Of a stretch of DNA of 64,000 nucleotides, positions 10,318 through 19,588 are shown piece by piece. Made by a program: the position numbers and the translations under genes. Below the pieces are notes generated by a model. The model had not been told where the DNA came from. It did no database searches and saw only the letters and a list, made by a program, of their open reading frames with translations. This DNA comes from Bacteroides sp. MSB163 (lineage in GTDB: Bacteria > Bacteroidota > Bacteroidia > Bacteroidales > Bacteroidaceae): NCBI RefSeq assembly GCF_036416795.1, contig NZ_CP143867.1:806001-870000 (forward strand), read 5' to 3'. Positions within the stretch are counted from its first letter, which is position 1. Every line of letters begins with the position of its first letter.

Positions 10318-10433
10318 AATCAGAATGATAAAGAAGTTGCTTGTTCCAATTTATAAAAGTTGACTCCTTATAGGAATGGCCTTTCAGAAATAGAGTGATT
10401 TCCCCCTTCAGGAAGTAGCTGTGAGGGCAGTTT

Positions 10434-10513
10434 CGGATAGCTACACCCTTTACTTCGGATGGCTACACCCTTTGGACGTGATGGCTACACCTTTTGCCAT
10501 AAAGGGTGTAGCC
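10434..10513 (+). repeat. Three phased direct repeats plus one inverted copy of GGCTACACCCTTT
   Basis: Copies lie at 10434-10451, 10456-10473 and 10477-10495. The CTACAC cores start at 10441, 10463 and 10484, so the period is about 21-22 bp, two helical turns. An inverted copy AAAGGGTGTAGCC at 10501-10513 can pair with the third repeat to form a 13-bp stem. The array lies between the divergent first susC and the kinase gene. It could be a multi-site operator. The rest of 10318-10690 has no recognisable gene. Confidence 0.6.
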
Positions 10514-10690
10514 CTGTGGAAGAGATGCTTTATCCACAAGAAAACGGGTTACAATTCTTCCATATATATTTGAGGAGATATGCAGTAGCTCACCTGTTTT
10601 TTACACTTTAACCATGCATTCCTCAGATATTCTTTTTAGCAAGTAATGCGAAGCATGAAAACAAAACGATAAAGTGAAGTTTTGGAAGTT

Positions 10691-10725
10691 TTTGTCTTGG
10701 TATATTAAAAAAAACTATATATTTG
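10691..10725 (+). promoter_or_regulatory. Bacteroides-type promoter for the first sugar kinase
   Basis: TTTG at 10691-10694 and TATATTTG at 10718-10725 are spaced 23 bp apart, 25 bp before the kinase ATG. This is the long end of the accepted spacing. Confidence 0.55.
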
Positions 10726-10750
10726 TATCCAATTCTAAATCTAACTGCGT

Positions 10751-11599
10751 ATGAAACTGATTGCAGAGAGTGGTTCGACAAGAACTGAATGGGCTTTGGT
10801 TGAAGACAATCACCTGATACAACGTGTTTTTACAGAGGGACTTAATCCTTTCTTCCAAACCAGAAGAGAGATCAGCCGGAGTGTGCGTTTAGGTTTACCC
10901 GAAACTTTTTTCAAAAGAAAGCTGGAACAAGTATATTATTATGGAGCCGGATGTACTTCTTATGAGAAAAAGAATGTATTGGGTGCCTCATTAGTAGCAC
11001 AGTTCAAAACCCCGATCCAAGTAGAGAGTGACTTACTTGCAGCTGCCCGTGGCCTGTTTAAATGTGAAGCAGGAATTGCCTGTATTTTAGGTACCGGATC
11101 TAATTCTTGCTTTTACAACGGAAAGATTATTGTGAAAAATGTCAGGGCAGGTGGATACATATTGGGCGATGAAGGTAGTGGTGCTGTACTAGGCAAGCAT
11201 TTTCTCTCAGATGTGCTGAAAGGTTTAGCACCCAAAGATGTGATGGCTGATTTCTTTGAGAAGTTCCGTATCAGCCCCAATGAAGTAATGGAGTCTGTTT
11301 ATAATCGTCCGTTTCCTAATCGCTTTCTATCCACTATCTCTTATTTCCTGGCGGATTATACGAGTGATGATTATGTATACGAGCTAATAACCACTAATTT
11401 GCGTAACTTCTTCACAAGGAATGTATGCCAATATGACTATAAGAACTATCCAATCCGCTTTGTAGGGTCGTTAGCCTATAGTTATGCCCCGATTCTAAGA
11501 GAAGTTGCCGGTGAATTTGGCATTGAACTGGATGTGATTGAAGAAACTCCCATGAATGGATTGATTGACTTCCACTCACTAAATATTGAAGAACCTTAA
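10751..11599 (+). CDS. BadF/BadG/BcrA/BcrD-type ATPase, putative amino-sugar kinase
   Basis: 282 residues of the ASKHA fold. Motifs visible are the N-terminal phosphate-1 loop (AESGSTRTEW, residues 5-14), an adenosine/phosphate-2 region (GIACILGTGSNSCFYNG, about residue 114) and GDEGSGAVLGK near residue 140. It is a close paralogue in length and motif order of the MurK-like kinase at 38333-39172 (279 residues). In the present gene the usual ADSGSTKTD loop is changed to AESGSTRTE: the normally conserved Asp is Glu, Lys is Arg and the second Asp is Glu. A GlcNAc or MurNAc kinase is the best guess, but altered activity or a sensory role is possible. It is transcribed alone, divergently from the first Sus operon. 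Confidence 0.8.
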   Translation: MKLIAESGSTRTEWALVEDNHLIQRVFTEGLNPFFQTRREISRSVRLGLPETFFKRKLEQVYYYGAGCTSYEKKNVLGASLVAQFKTPIQVESDLLAAARGLFKCEAGIACILGTGSNSCFYNGKIIVKNVRAGGYILGDEGSGAVLGKHFLSDVLKGLAPKDVMADFFEKFRISPNEVMESVYNRPFPNRFLSTISYFLADYTSDDYVYELITTNLRNFFTRNVCQYDYKNYPIRFVGSLAYSYAPILREVAGEFGIELDVIEETPMNGLIDFHSLNIEEP

Positions 11600-11690
11600 T
11601 ATTTGTATATAAAGCATATCAATAGGGGTACACATCTCCTCGAAGAGCAAATATATAAATATAAAGTTAAATAAATGCAAAGGAATGTTC

Positions 11691-11717
11691 TTGATATTAA
11701 ATTATAATATATCTTTG
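11691..11717 (+). promoter_or_regulatory. Possible promoter of the orphan leader
   Basis: A TATCTTTG box at 11710-11717 has a weak TTG element at 11691-11693, about 16 bp upstream, so only the -7 part is convincing. Transcription from here would run through the orphan susC-type leader and the truncated susC start at 12038. Confidence 0.4.
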
Positions 11718-11825
11718 CTAAGAAGAAACGAAGAAATGACGTTTCGTCGCCTTTGTTAATAACGAGTTTATCTCTTAAAACAACCAACTAAATAATAACA
11801 GTATTTAGTGTATTTTAATTTTTAA

Positions 11826-12037
11826 CCGATAATATATTTACCAAGTTCTCTTGGAACTTAGCCAACATATAATTAAAATAAGAGAGATAAAATATAAGTT
11901 AAACCTAAAAACAAAAAAGAGCCTATGGAACAAGAACTCACCTGACAGCAGAAATAGCCTCAAAGCTATTCTCTATTACCTATTCTTACTCTTTCAGAGA
12001 AGACTATTTTAGTTAACAACAAAATCATCAACTTTTT
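11826..12037 (+). promoter_or_regulatory. Duplicate of the susC leader
   Basis: This stretch repeats the leader of the first susC (9956-10150, opposite strand) in the same block order. It has CCAAGTTCTCTTGG at 11841-11854, AAGTTAAACCTA, GCCTATGGAACA, the AATAGC-loop-GCTATT hairpin and GTTAACAACAAAATCATCAA before the start codon. It now leads into a 39-codon remnant and then, after about 120 bp, the second susC. It may still control that operon. The rest of 11600-11825 is AT-rich with no gene. Confidence 0.6.
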
Positions 12038-12154
12038 ATGAATGAAGATCGCAAAAGAAAAGGATTCGCAAACTGCAAACTCCTCTCAGTAGTAACTATA
12101 AGTGTACTGTTCGTTGATATTGGTAATGTGCAGCTGCCCAACAGCCTCTGGTAA
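12038..12154 (+). pseudogene. Truncated 5' remnant of a susC gene
   Basis: 38 codons plus stop. The encoded MNEDRKRKGFANCKLL and following hydrophobic stretch align with the N terminus of the first SusC (MNEDRKKRGLTHSKLL) up to a shared GNV. The frame then ends at TAA after a short unrelated tail. It is too short to be a working transporter. It could act as a leader peptide or be simple decay of a duplicated gene. It is shorter than most annotation cut-offs. Confidence 0.7.
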
Positions 12155-12274
12155 TTCTTTGAGTATAAAAGAATAACGACTTCAAATTCAAGTCAAGTTA
12201 CAAATACTCAAAGAAGGCCAATCATATATGATGATATAATTCTGGACTATTAACCATTATTGCTTATTAAATCT

Positions 12275-15200
12275 ATGTTAATGCAAAAACTTTTAATTCT
12301 ATCAGTAACCGGTCTGATGCTTATGTGTAGCGGTTACATCCCTGGAATGAGTGTAAGTGCACAAAATACCACTTCGTCTAGTACACAGAACTCAAGAAAG
12401 ATTTCCGGAGTAGTGACAGACACCCAAGGTGAACCGATTATCGGAGCGACTGTACTTGTAAAAGGAACAGGCATCGGTACAGCAACAGATATCGACGGCA
12501 AGTTCTCTCTGGATATTCCGTCGAATGGAAAAACCTTGGTAGTATCTTTCATTGGATTCGACGCACAGGAAATTCCTGTTACAAATAATACTACGTACAA
12601 AATACAGTTAAGCGGAACAGACTATGCTCTGGACGAGGTAGTTGTTACAGCTTTAGGTATGAAGCGTGAAAAGAAGGCGCTCGGCTATTCAGTGCAAGAC
12701 GTAAAAGGGGACGCGCTTATTGAAAACCGGACTGCAAATATTGCCACATCACTGAATGGTAAGATTGCCGGTATGAATATTTCTTCAACTTCTATTCCCG
12801 GCGGTTCAAACCGTATCGTCATCCGTGGTAACAACTCTATATCCGGTAATAATATGCCGCTGGTAGTAGTGGATGGAGTGCCGTTCGACAATTCTCAAGG
12901 CGTTGACGACGTAAATACAAACTCTTGGGGTGCAGGTTATTCGGATACCGGTGACGGATTGTCTATGCTGAATCCTGATGACGTTGAATCTATTTCTGTA
13001 CTGAAGGGTCCTTCGGCTACAGCCCTTTATGGTTCACGCGGTGGTAACGGTGTGATCCTGGTTACAACTAAACAAGGACAGGGCGGCAGAACTAAAGTGT
13101 CATACAACAGTAACTTTACTTTTGAAAATGTAATGATTCAACCGGAATTCCAGAATGAATACGGTCAGGGTACAGATGGAACATTTGTGGCTACCTCACG
13201 TAACTCCTGGGGTCCCAAAATGGGTACGGTTGTTACAGACTGGACAGGACAGACCCGTCCTTTGGAAGCGAAAAACAACGATTTTTCCGACTTCATGGAC
13301 ACCGGTACATCGTGGACCAATTCTCTTGACATCACAAGTTCCGCTGGTAAGATGAACTATCGTGTAGGCATGTCAAATACAATGCGTAAGGGTGTTATCC
13401 CGAAGAATGAGTTAAACAAAACAAACTTTTCTATTCGCGCAGGCGGCGAAATCATCAAGAACCTGACTCTCGATGCTAAATTGAACTATACTTATCAGAA
13501 AGGTCAGGGACGTCCTGAATTCTCTGCTTCAGGTTTCAACCCGATATTCGCTCTTATTTATACTCCGCGCAGCATCAACCTGCACGAGATGAAAGATGTT
13601 TTTGATAAAGACGGAAAGATTATCGACTGGTATCCCAGTATGCTTACGGTGGTAAATAACCCGTATGCACTGACTTCTCTCAGCGGTAACAAGGACGTAA
13701 CCAATCGTATCAATGGTTTCGCTTCATTGACATACGAGGTTAGCAGCTGGCTGAAAGCTATGGTTCGCTTCGGCGGTGACACTTATGGCAAGAAGACCGA
13801 AAAGTGGATACGCCATGACTTGATTTCAAGTGCAGGTTATAAGGATGGTCGTTTCTCAACCGGTCAATACAATATGGCTGAATACAATGCAGATTTCCTG
13901 GTTACAGCACAAAAGGATAAGATTGCAGACTCCAAAATCTCCGGAATGCTTTCTGTTGGTGGTAACCTGATGAACCGCCAGTACAATAGTTTCTATGCCA
14001 CAGCCGAAGGTTTGAACATTCCTGAACTGTATACCATTCAGAATGGTCAGTCCAAGACTACTTCGACTTCCAAATCAGAAAAAGAAGTTCAATCCCTCTA
14101 TGCACTGGGACAATTGTCATGGGATAACTACCTGTTCCTCGATATAACTGTACGTAATGACTGGTCTTCCACATTACCGAAGGATAACCGCTCATTCTTC
14201 TATCCCTCATTCTCTCTGGGTTGGGTAGTGACGGATATGTTAACCAAGTTCAAAGTAGATGTTCCCAGCTGGCTTTCTTTCGCTAAAGTACGCGCATCTT
14301 ATGCAGAAGCAGGAAATGACACCGATCCATATCAGCTGTTGTCTGTATTATCTACAGTTTCTAACATGGCAGGTGGCCAGATGGGCGTAGCAGAACCTTC
14401 TACGAAAGCAAACTCTAACCTTAAACCGGAGATCATCAAATCTACCGAGTTCGGTGCTGATATCCGCTTCTTCGATAACCGTTTGGGATTCGACGTTACA
14501 TACTACAACAAACGTGCATACAACCAGATCATATCCATGCCTTCATCCATCACTTCGGGATATAGTGCCAAATATATCAATGCAGGACGCGTGGACAATT
14601 GGGGATGGGAACTTCAGATGAATGCCACGCCGATTCGCACACGCGACTGGAACTGGAATCTTTGGGTAAACTTCGCCAAAAACTCTTCTGAAGTCGTAGA
14701 ACTTTACGAAGGAGTGGAATCCATTACATTAGCCCGCCCGATGGGACAAAACTGTTATGTCATGGCTAAAACAGGTGAACCTTACGGACAGATTTACACG
14801 AATGGTTTCAAATATGACGAAAAAGGAAACCGCCTTGTGGGTGATGACGGCAAATACATAGTAGATCCTACCCTCCGTGTTTCCGGCAATATGAACCCGG
14901 ATTGGACAGCAGGTATCGGTTCTTCATTAAGATGGAAGAACTTCTCTTTCGGATTCCTGATTGATGTCCGCTATGGTGGCGATGTATATCTGCAATCTAT
15001 GATGCGTCTGCAATCCAATGGCCAGACCAAAGAAACTGTTGCCGGACGTGAAGAATTCTATTCAACCGGTAAGGGATTGATTTCTCAGGGTATTAATGTA
15101 AACACAGGAGCTCCCAACACCGTTGAGCTGAATCCTACCGCTTATTGGGGACAGTTCTATGGCAACATCGGAAACTACGTTTATGATGCTACCAACGTAC

Positions 15201-15430
15201 GCCTTCGCGAACTTAATTTCTCTTGGATATTGCCGGACAAATGGTTCAACAAGACAATCATCAGTGGTATTAAAGTCAGTGCTGTAGCCAACAACGTATG
15301 CTTCCTGTACAATAACCTTCCGGGATTCGACCCTGAATGTACATACTCTACCGGTAACGGACAGGGTGTAGAAACAGCCGCTTTGCCGTCTACCCGTTCA
15401 TTTGGTTTCAATCTCAATGTTACATTCTAA
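12275..15430 (+). CDS. SusC/RagA family TonB-dependent outer-membrane transporter
   Basis: About 1050 residues. I place the start at the ATG at 12275 or the next in-frame one at 12281; the upstream TTG at 12260 is less likely. A signal peptide (MQKLLILSVTGLMLMCSG) is followed by a carboxypeptidase-regulatory-like domain (ISGVVTDTQGEPIIGATV), the linker DEVVVTALGMKREKKALGYS, the plug (NRIVIRGNNSISGNNMPLVV, VLKGPSATALYGSRGGNGVILVTTK) and a barrel ending FNLNVTF. It belongs to the branch with an ALGMKR-type TonB box. Its SusD partner starts 13 bp downstream. It is the presumed importer for the salvage locus; the substrate is inferred from neighbours. Confidence 0.95.
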   Translation: MLMQKLLILSVTGLMLMCSGYIPGMSVSAQNTTSSSTQNSRKISGVVTDTQGEPIIGATVLVKGTGIGTATDIDGKFSLDIPSNGKTLVVSFIGFDAQEIPVTNNTTYKIQLSGTDYALDEVVVTALGMKREKKALGYSVQDVKGDALIENRTANIATSLNGKIAGMNISSTSIPGGSNRIVIRGNNSISGNNMPLVVVDGVPFDNSQGVDDVNTNSWGAGYSDTGDGLSMLNPDDVESISVLKGPSATALYGSRGGNGVILVTTKQGQGGRTKVSYNSNFTFENVMIQPEFQNEYGQGTDGTFVATSRNSWGPKMGTVVTDWTGQTRPLEAKNNDFSDFMDTGTSWTNSLDITSSAGKMNYRVGMSNTMRKGVIPKNELNKTNFSIRAGGEIIKNLTLDAKLNYTYQKGQGRPEFSASGFNPIFALIYTPRSINLHEMKDVFDKDGKIIDWYPSMLTVVNNPYALTSLSGNKDVTNRINGFASLTYEVSSWLKAMVRFGGDTYGKKTEKWIRHDLISSAGYKDGRFSTGQYNMAEYNADFLVTAQKDKIADSKISGMLSVGGNLMNRQYNSFYATAEGLNIPELYTIQNGQSKTTSTSKSEKEVQSLYALGQLSWDNYLFLDITVRNDWSSTLPKDNRSFFYPSFSLGWVVTDMLTKFKVDVPSWLSFAKVRASYAEAGNDTDPYQLLSVLSTVSNMAGGQMGVAEPSTKANSNLKPEIIKSTEFGADIRFFDNRLGFDVTYYNKRAYNQIISMPSSITSGYSAKYINAGRVDNWGWELQMNATPIRTRDWNWNLWVNFAKNSSEVVELYEGVESITLARPMGQNCYVMAKTGEPYGQIYTNGFKYDEKGNRLVGDDGKYIVDPTLRVSGNMNPDWTAGIGSSLRWKNFSFGFLIDVRYGGDVYLQSMMRLQSNGQTKETVAGREEFYSTGKGLISQGINVNTGAPNTVELNPTAYWGQFYGNIGNYVYDATNVRLRELNFSWILPDKWFNKTIISGIKVSAVANNVCFLYNNLPGFDPECTYSTGNGQGVETAALPSTRSFGFNLNVTF

Positions 15431-15443
15431 AAATGAAGATAAA

Positions 15444-17096
15444 ATGAATAAGTTATTTAAATCCATTATAAGCATTATTGGTCTTTCAATGGCCTTCGCG
15501 AGCTGTGTAGGCGATTTTGACGATATGAATACCGATCCCAACAACCCGACACCGGGTTCAGTAGATCCTAAGTTCCAGCTGATATTCATACAGGGACGTG
15601 GTATTCCGTATGCCAATCAGTGGCAACAGATAGACCAGCTGATGATCAGTACTTTCTGTGAATATTCGGCTAACGACGGACTCTCGGCTTCCGACTATAA
15701 CATAGACGCACGATATGTGGACAACATTTGGGAGTTGACTTACACCGTGCTTACCAATGCCAATTCATTAATCCGGGCCAATGAGAGCAACCCTGTTCAC
15801 AATAATGTCGTTCAGATGGCACGTATCTGGAAAGCGTATGCTATGTTGCGTTTAACGAATTGTATGGGAGATGTACCTTACTCTGAAGCTGCCAACGACA
15901 TCGATCAGCCTAAGTATGACACTCAGAAGGACATATATTATACCATATTCGAAGAATTGAAAAATGCCGTAAGTAAACTGGATGAGTCGGCAGCCAATAA
16001 TGTGGGTTCTTATGACCTTATTTATGGTGGTGACGCCACCAAATGGAAGAAATTCGCCAACTCTATCCGCCTGCGCATGGCTGTCCGTATCTCCGACGTA
16101 GATGCCGCCAAGGCTAAAACAGAAGCCGCAGCCGCCATTTCAGCAGGTGTATTCAGCAGTGACGCTGATGCCGCTTTCCTGACGCAAGGAGAAGATAAAT
16201 TTGCCCAGAACCCTATTTATTATCATAAAGGTTCTTCGGTGTTGCATATGTCAACGGCTTACAAACGTCTTGTAGAAGGTATCGGTGGACAAACATGGCC
16301 TACCGCAGCCGACCGCGAAGCCAATAAGAATATCACCGAAGTTATTCTTACTGCCAAGAATGCTCCTGCAGTTGTCGATCCTCGCGCTCCGATCCACTTT
16401 GAACCCGCAGGTATCATCGAAAGCCCTGCAACTCCAAGCATGAACGGTAATTGGGACGGCACAGATCCGGGACACGTAGCTTCGGGTGTAGGTGCTGCAA
16501 TGGACAATGGACAGTTTGTTAGCGACTTCTCTAAAATCGGTCCCTGGTATTATGAAACAATTGACAGAAAGTATCCTTTATTCAAGTACAGCGAACTGTG
16601 CTTCTTGAAAGCTATTGCCATCGAACTTGGCCTTGCAAGTGGGGATGCTAAAACAGAATATGAAGCCGGCGTACGCTCAAGTATGACAGAACTGGGAGTT
16701 CCGGAAAGCAAAATCGCAAATTATCTGGCTTCAACTTCTCCAAACTATTATGGAACCACAGCCAAGTATGACGATATTACAGGAACTAACAATACACCTA
16801 TGGATAAGATTCTTACCCAGAAATACATTGCTCAGTTCCAGGAATGTTCTTTTGAAACTTGGGCAGATCATCGCCAGTTCCACAAACCTACGCTTATGCC
16901 ATTCGCAAGCGTAAGTTCAAGCGTCTTCAACATGAATCCTTCTGATCAGGCTAATAATACTCCAAACGCTTATATCAAGCGCATCTATTATCCTTCTTCG
17001 GAATATACCGTTAACGAAGCTAACGTGAAAGAAGCCGAAAAACGCATGGGTGGAAGCAACAGCATACAAAATAACCTATGGTGGGATGTTAACTAA
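15444..17096 (+). CDS. SusD/RagB family lipoprotein (SusD-like_2 type)
   Basis: 550 residues from ATG 15444, chosen because it opens a signal peptide with lipobox (MNKLFKSIISIIGLSMAFASC). The open frame extends 14 codons further upstream but overlaps susC. The CVGDFDDMNTDPNNP opening, the RIWKAYAMLRLTNCMGDVPYSEA segment near residue 130 and the C-terminal YPSSEYTVNEANV tail identify the SusD-like_2 branch that pairs with ALGMKR-type SusC proteins. It would bind substrate at the cell surface. Confidence 0.93.
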   Translation: MNKLFKSIISIIGLSMAFASCVGDFDDMNTDPNNPTPGSVDPKFQLIFIQGRGIPYANQWQQIDQLMISTFCEYSANDGLSASDYNIDARYVDNIWELTYTVLTNANSLIRANESNPVHNNVVQMARIWKAYAMLRLTNCMGDVPYSEAANDIDQPKYDTQKDIYYTIFEELKNAVSKLDESAANNVGSYDLIYGGDATKWKKFANSIRLRMAVRISDVDAAKAKTEAAAAISAGVFSSDADAAFLTQGEDKFAQNPIYYHKGSSVLHMSTAYKRLVEGIGGQTWPTAADREANKNITEVILTAKNAPAVVDPRAPIHFEPAGIIESPATPSMNGNWDGTDPGHVASGVGAAMDNGQFVSDFSKIGPWYYETIDRKYPLFKYSELCFLKAIAIELGLASGDAKTEYEAGVRSSMTELGVPESKIANYLASTSPNYYGTTAKYDDITGTNNTPMDKILTQKYIAQFQECSFETWADHRQFHKPTLMPFASVSSSVFNMNPSDQANNTPNAYIKRIYYPSSEYTVNEANVKEAEKRMGGSNSIQNNLWWDVN

Positions 17097-17111
17097 AAAC
17101 TGATTCTTACG

Positions 17112-17144
17112 AAATGCGTAGTTGAGTAATTCAGCTACGCATTT
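17112..17144 (+). terminator. Terminator after the second susCD pair
   Basis: A 10-bp stem AAATGCGTAG / CTACGCATTT, extendable inside the loop, is followed by TGTTAT. It lies 16 bp after the susD stop, so the following hydrolase gene may be partly uncoupled from susCD. Confidence 0.7.
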
Positions 17145-17176
17145 TGTTATACATATAACCTCTTATCTGAAACAAT

Positions 17177-18220
17177 ATGAAAAATATTCTTCTCTTAATT
17201 CTTATATGTTGTCTTTCTCTGTCCAATCGGGCACAAGAACAGATGAATCTTTCATCGGAAATATCCGGTAAAGCAATCAAATTACCCGGATTTGTAACCA
17301 GTCCTTATTTTGAGGAACAAGTTATCAGCTTTATCCATACTCCAGGAATCAAAGTTCATATAAATGCTCCCGCAGAAACTAAATTCGGAAAGGATAAACC
17401 CACAAAACTTGTACTATATGCACTACCGAATGGCAACAGTACAGACTGGACCATCGGGAAAATGCCGACAGAAGGTGATGACTGGCATTATCATATACAA
17501 CACATAGGAGCTCAAACACGGTATATCAGAGCTACTGATCCGGAATGTAACTTCATTACGGTTTACCTGGAAGCAGACACCAAAAGCTGGGGGAGTTGGA
17601 GAAAAGCTGAACCTACACGGGATCAAAAGATTAAAGAAACCGTAGAGTATATTCTTTCTCTTTTTTCCAAGTATAATCCACATATCGAACTGAACAGCCA
17701 CAGTGGAGGAGGAAACTTCATTTTCGGTTTTATGGATGCAGTTTCTGAAATTCCAGATTATGTGAAAAAAATCTCTTTCATTGACAGCAATTACAACTGG
17801 GATAATGAACGTTACGGAGATAAATTACAAAAATGGCTGGAAGCTTCTCCCGACAATCACTTATTTGTAGCTTGTTATGATGATGCTAATGCTCTGCTGG
17901 ATGGAAAGCCATTTATCTCAAAGACAGGAGGGACCTGGTACAGAACCTATTTAATGCAACGATATTTGAAAAAGAAAATGAAACGTCTGTCATGGAATAA
18001 AACCGAAAATGATAGTATTATTCATTTCACGGCAGACAACCGGCGGATTCAGTTTTACTCCCGAAAGAATCCGGAGCAAAAGATTTACCATACAATACTG
18101 GTAGAGCGAAATGGCTATATCCAGTCAGTATTCTCCGGCACGAAATACGAGGGAATGGGATATCAGTTCATGGGTAGAAAGGTTTATGACATGTATCGGC
18201 AAGATTCAGGGTCCTGGTAG
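17177..18220 (+). CDS. Secreted alpha/beta-hydrolase-like protein of unknown function
   Basis: 347 residues with a signal peptide (MKNILLLILICCLSLSNRAQ). A nucleophile-elbow-like motif LNSHSGGGNF near residue 175 suggests a serine hydrolase, with the Ser in S-H-S-G-G. Strands around LVLYALPNG and a DSNYNWDNERYGD segment are consistent with an alpha/beta fold. I do not recognise a named family. It lies between the second susCD pair and glycosidase/NamZ genes, so an amidase or esterase step on peptidoglycan fragments is possible. The C terminus may be frameshifted: another frame runs on to 18302 with protein-like sequence (VLVEGKLYSLKALLQDPVLY). Confidence 0.6.
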   Translation: MKNILLLILICCLSLSNRAQEQMNLSSEISGKAIKLPGFVTSPYFEEQVISFIHTPGIKVHINAPAETKFGKDKPTKLVLYALPNGNSTDWTIGKMPTEGDDWHYHIQHIGAQTRYIRATDPECNFITVYLEADTKSWGSWRKAEPTRDQKIKETVEYILSLFSKYNPHIELNSHSGGGNFIFGFMDAVSEIPDYVKKISFIDSNYNWDNERYGDKLQKWLEASPDNHLFVACYDDANALLDGKPFISKTGGTWYRTYLMQRYLKKKMKRLSWNKTENDSIIHFTADNRRIQFYSRKNPEQKIYHTILVERNGYIQSVFSGTKYEGMGYQFMGRKVYDMYRQDSGSW

Positions 18221-18260
18221 AAGGCAAACTATATTCCTTGAAAGCCTTACTACAGGACCC
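18209..18260. terminator. Long hairpin at the end of converging genes
   Basis: GGGTCCTGGTAG pairs with CTACAGGACCC, and an inner AAGGC/GCCTT pair extends the stem to about 16 bp with one mismatch and one bulge. It overlaps the stop codon of the hydrolase gene and faces the end of the converging GHL gene at 18304. There is no strong U-run. Confidence 0.45.
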
Positions 18261-18303
18261 CGTACTATACAAATTGTCAGTGATGAATCAGTTCCAATGG
18301 TAA

Positions 18304-19410
18304 TTACAAGTTATATTCCTGATTAATCCTGCTGACCACTTGCAACTTTCCATCCTTCAGCAAAGAACGTGCATTAAAGAAATTCACGCCGTCTGCTCCT
18401 GCTTCGATAGATAGTTTTGCAGCCGTATATAGCTCTTCAGCCGTAATATCGGGAACAAATAAACCGGATACATACTTATTCTTATGGAAAGTTTCGCGCA
18501 AACCGTTTTCTATACTAAACGGTATCCATTCAAGGCTTTCCGAATAAAACGACTGATAATTCATCGGGCATACAATATCTATTTTCCAGGTAGGCCAGTC
18601 CTGATAAACTGTCATGCGGGCACGGGTGGGATAAGGAAAAACAGCCGCCGAAACCAATTTACCTTCAGAATGGGTCGCTTCTACAATCTCATTCACCAAA
18701 GAAGTGACCTCATTCAAACGGAACTGCAACCATTCCGGACTCATCCACGGAGCCTGCAAATCCAACGGAGAATAACCGAACTGTTTCTTAAACTTTTCTA
18801 TTGCCACCGGATGATAGCCAAAATCATACTCGGCACGATAAGTATCTTGCTGAATCTTAAACTTGTATTTTTGTAGACGTCGTCCCAGTACAGCATCATT
18901 ATAACGAATAAAATCCAGATGCACAGAAGCCAGTCCTTCCAAAGCCGCATAAGAAGCCGCCTTATCTTTCATATACTGTCGGGCCTCAGACACAGAAGGA
19001 CTCAGCCATTTATAATGCTTTACATAAGGGTCATATTCATGACTGTTATAACCTATCCGGTTTACATCAAACCATTCGGGATGCGCCAACGCCGCAGAAT
19101 CCCCGGGAGCATTCACAGTAAACATCCACGCATGCACTTTTGCACCCTGATAGGACTTGGCAGCCTCAATATAACGCGCCACTTCTTCCGGTGAGCCACA
19201 CATATAATAATTCTTAATACCGGCCTCATCGAGAGGCTTCATCCAGAGAATCAGAGACTCCACCGTGGCACTTTTATCCACATCGTCCCAAACTCCCAAA
19301 GCAACCTTTTGTTCTTGGTTTTGAACTTTCTTTTTTTTACCGGCTGATAACGGCTGAACAGCCAAACTGAAAATGCACGCAAATGCTGCACATAAATAAG
19401 TAAATTTCAT
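18304..19410 (-). CDS. GHL-type TIM-barrel glycosyl hydrolase-like secreted protein
   Basis: 368 residues with a signal peptide ending near LSAGKKKK. The barrel contains AKVHAWMFTVN, a VHLDFIRYND motif near residue 165 (the H-x-D-x-I-R-Y signature of GHL10-like enzymes, with a candidate catalytic Asp), FPYPTRARM and VCPMNYQSF near residue 282. It is the only minus-strand gene inside the plus-strand salvage region. GHL10 relatives such as DigH act on peptidoglycan glycans lacking stem peptides. The exact family number and substrate are uncertain. Confidence 0.8.
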   Translation of the reverse strand: MKFTYLCAAFACIFSLAVQPLSAGKKKKVQNQEQKVALGVWDDVDKSATVESLILWMKPLDEAGIKNYYMCGSPEEVARYIEAAKSYQGAKVHAWMFTVNAPGDSAALAHPEWFDVNRIGYNSHEYDPYVKHYKWLSPSVSEARQYMKDKAASYAALEGLASVHLDFIRYNDAVLGRRLQKYKFKIQQDTYRAEYDFGYHPVAIEKFKKQFGYSPLDLQAPWMSPEWLQFRLNEVTSLVNEIVEATHSEGKLVSAAVFPYPTRARMTVYQDWPTWKIDIVCPMNYQSFYSESLEWIPFSIENGLRETFHKNKYVSGLFVPDITAEELYTAAKLSIEAGADGVNFFNARSLLKDGKLQVVSRINQEYNL

Positions 19411-19525
19411 GATGATGATTTTTTTGGTTCACAGCAAAGATAATATATCTTCTATATAATTAAGGTGAATATCTGATTATTTGCAAATTATTAATTATAA
19501 TGCTAAAAATAATAAAATAAGTGTT

Positions 19526-19553
19526 TTTGATATTAAAATAAAATCTATCTTTG
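19526..19553 (+). promoter_or_regulatory. Possible promoter for the first namZ-like gene
   Basis: TATCTTTG at 19546-19553 is a good -7 box. The nearest TTTG (19526-19529) is only 16 bp upstream, shorter than the usual 19-23 bp. It lies 35 bp before the ATG at 19589. Confidence 0.4.
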
Positions 19554-19588
19554 TTGCTACGAATATCCCCCTTAACAATAATACTATT

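Noticed and set aside
10144..10356. 70-residue open frame on the plus strand
   Set aside because: It runs through the 108-bp palindromic element; a similar frame at the other copy (45359-45547) arises from the same repeat, not from a gene.
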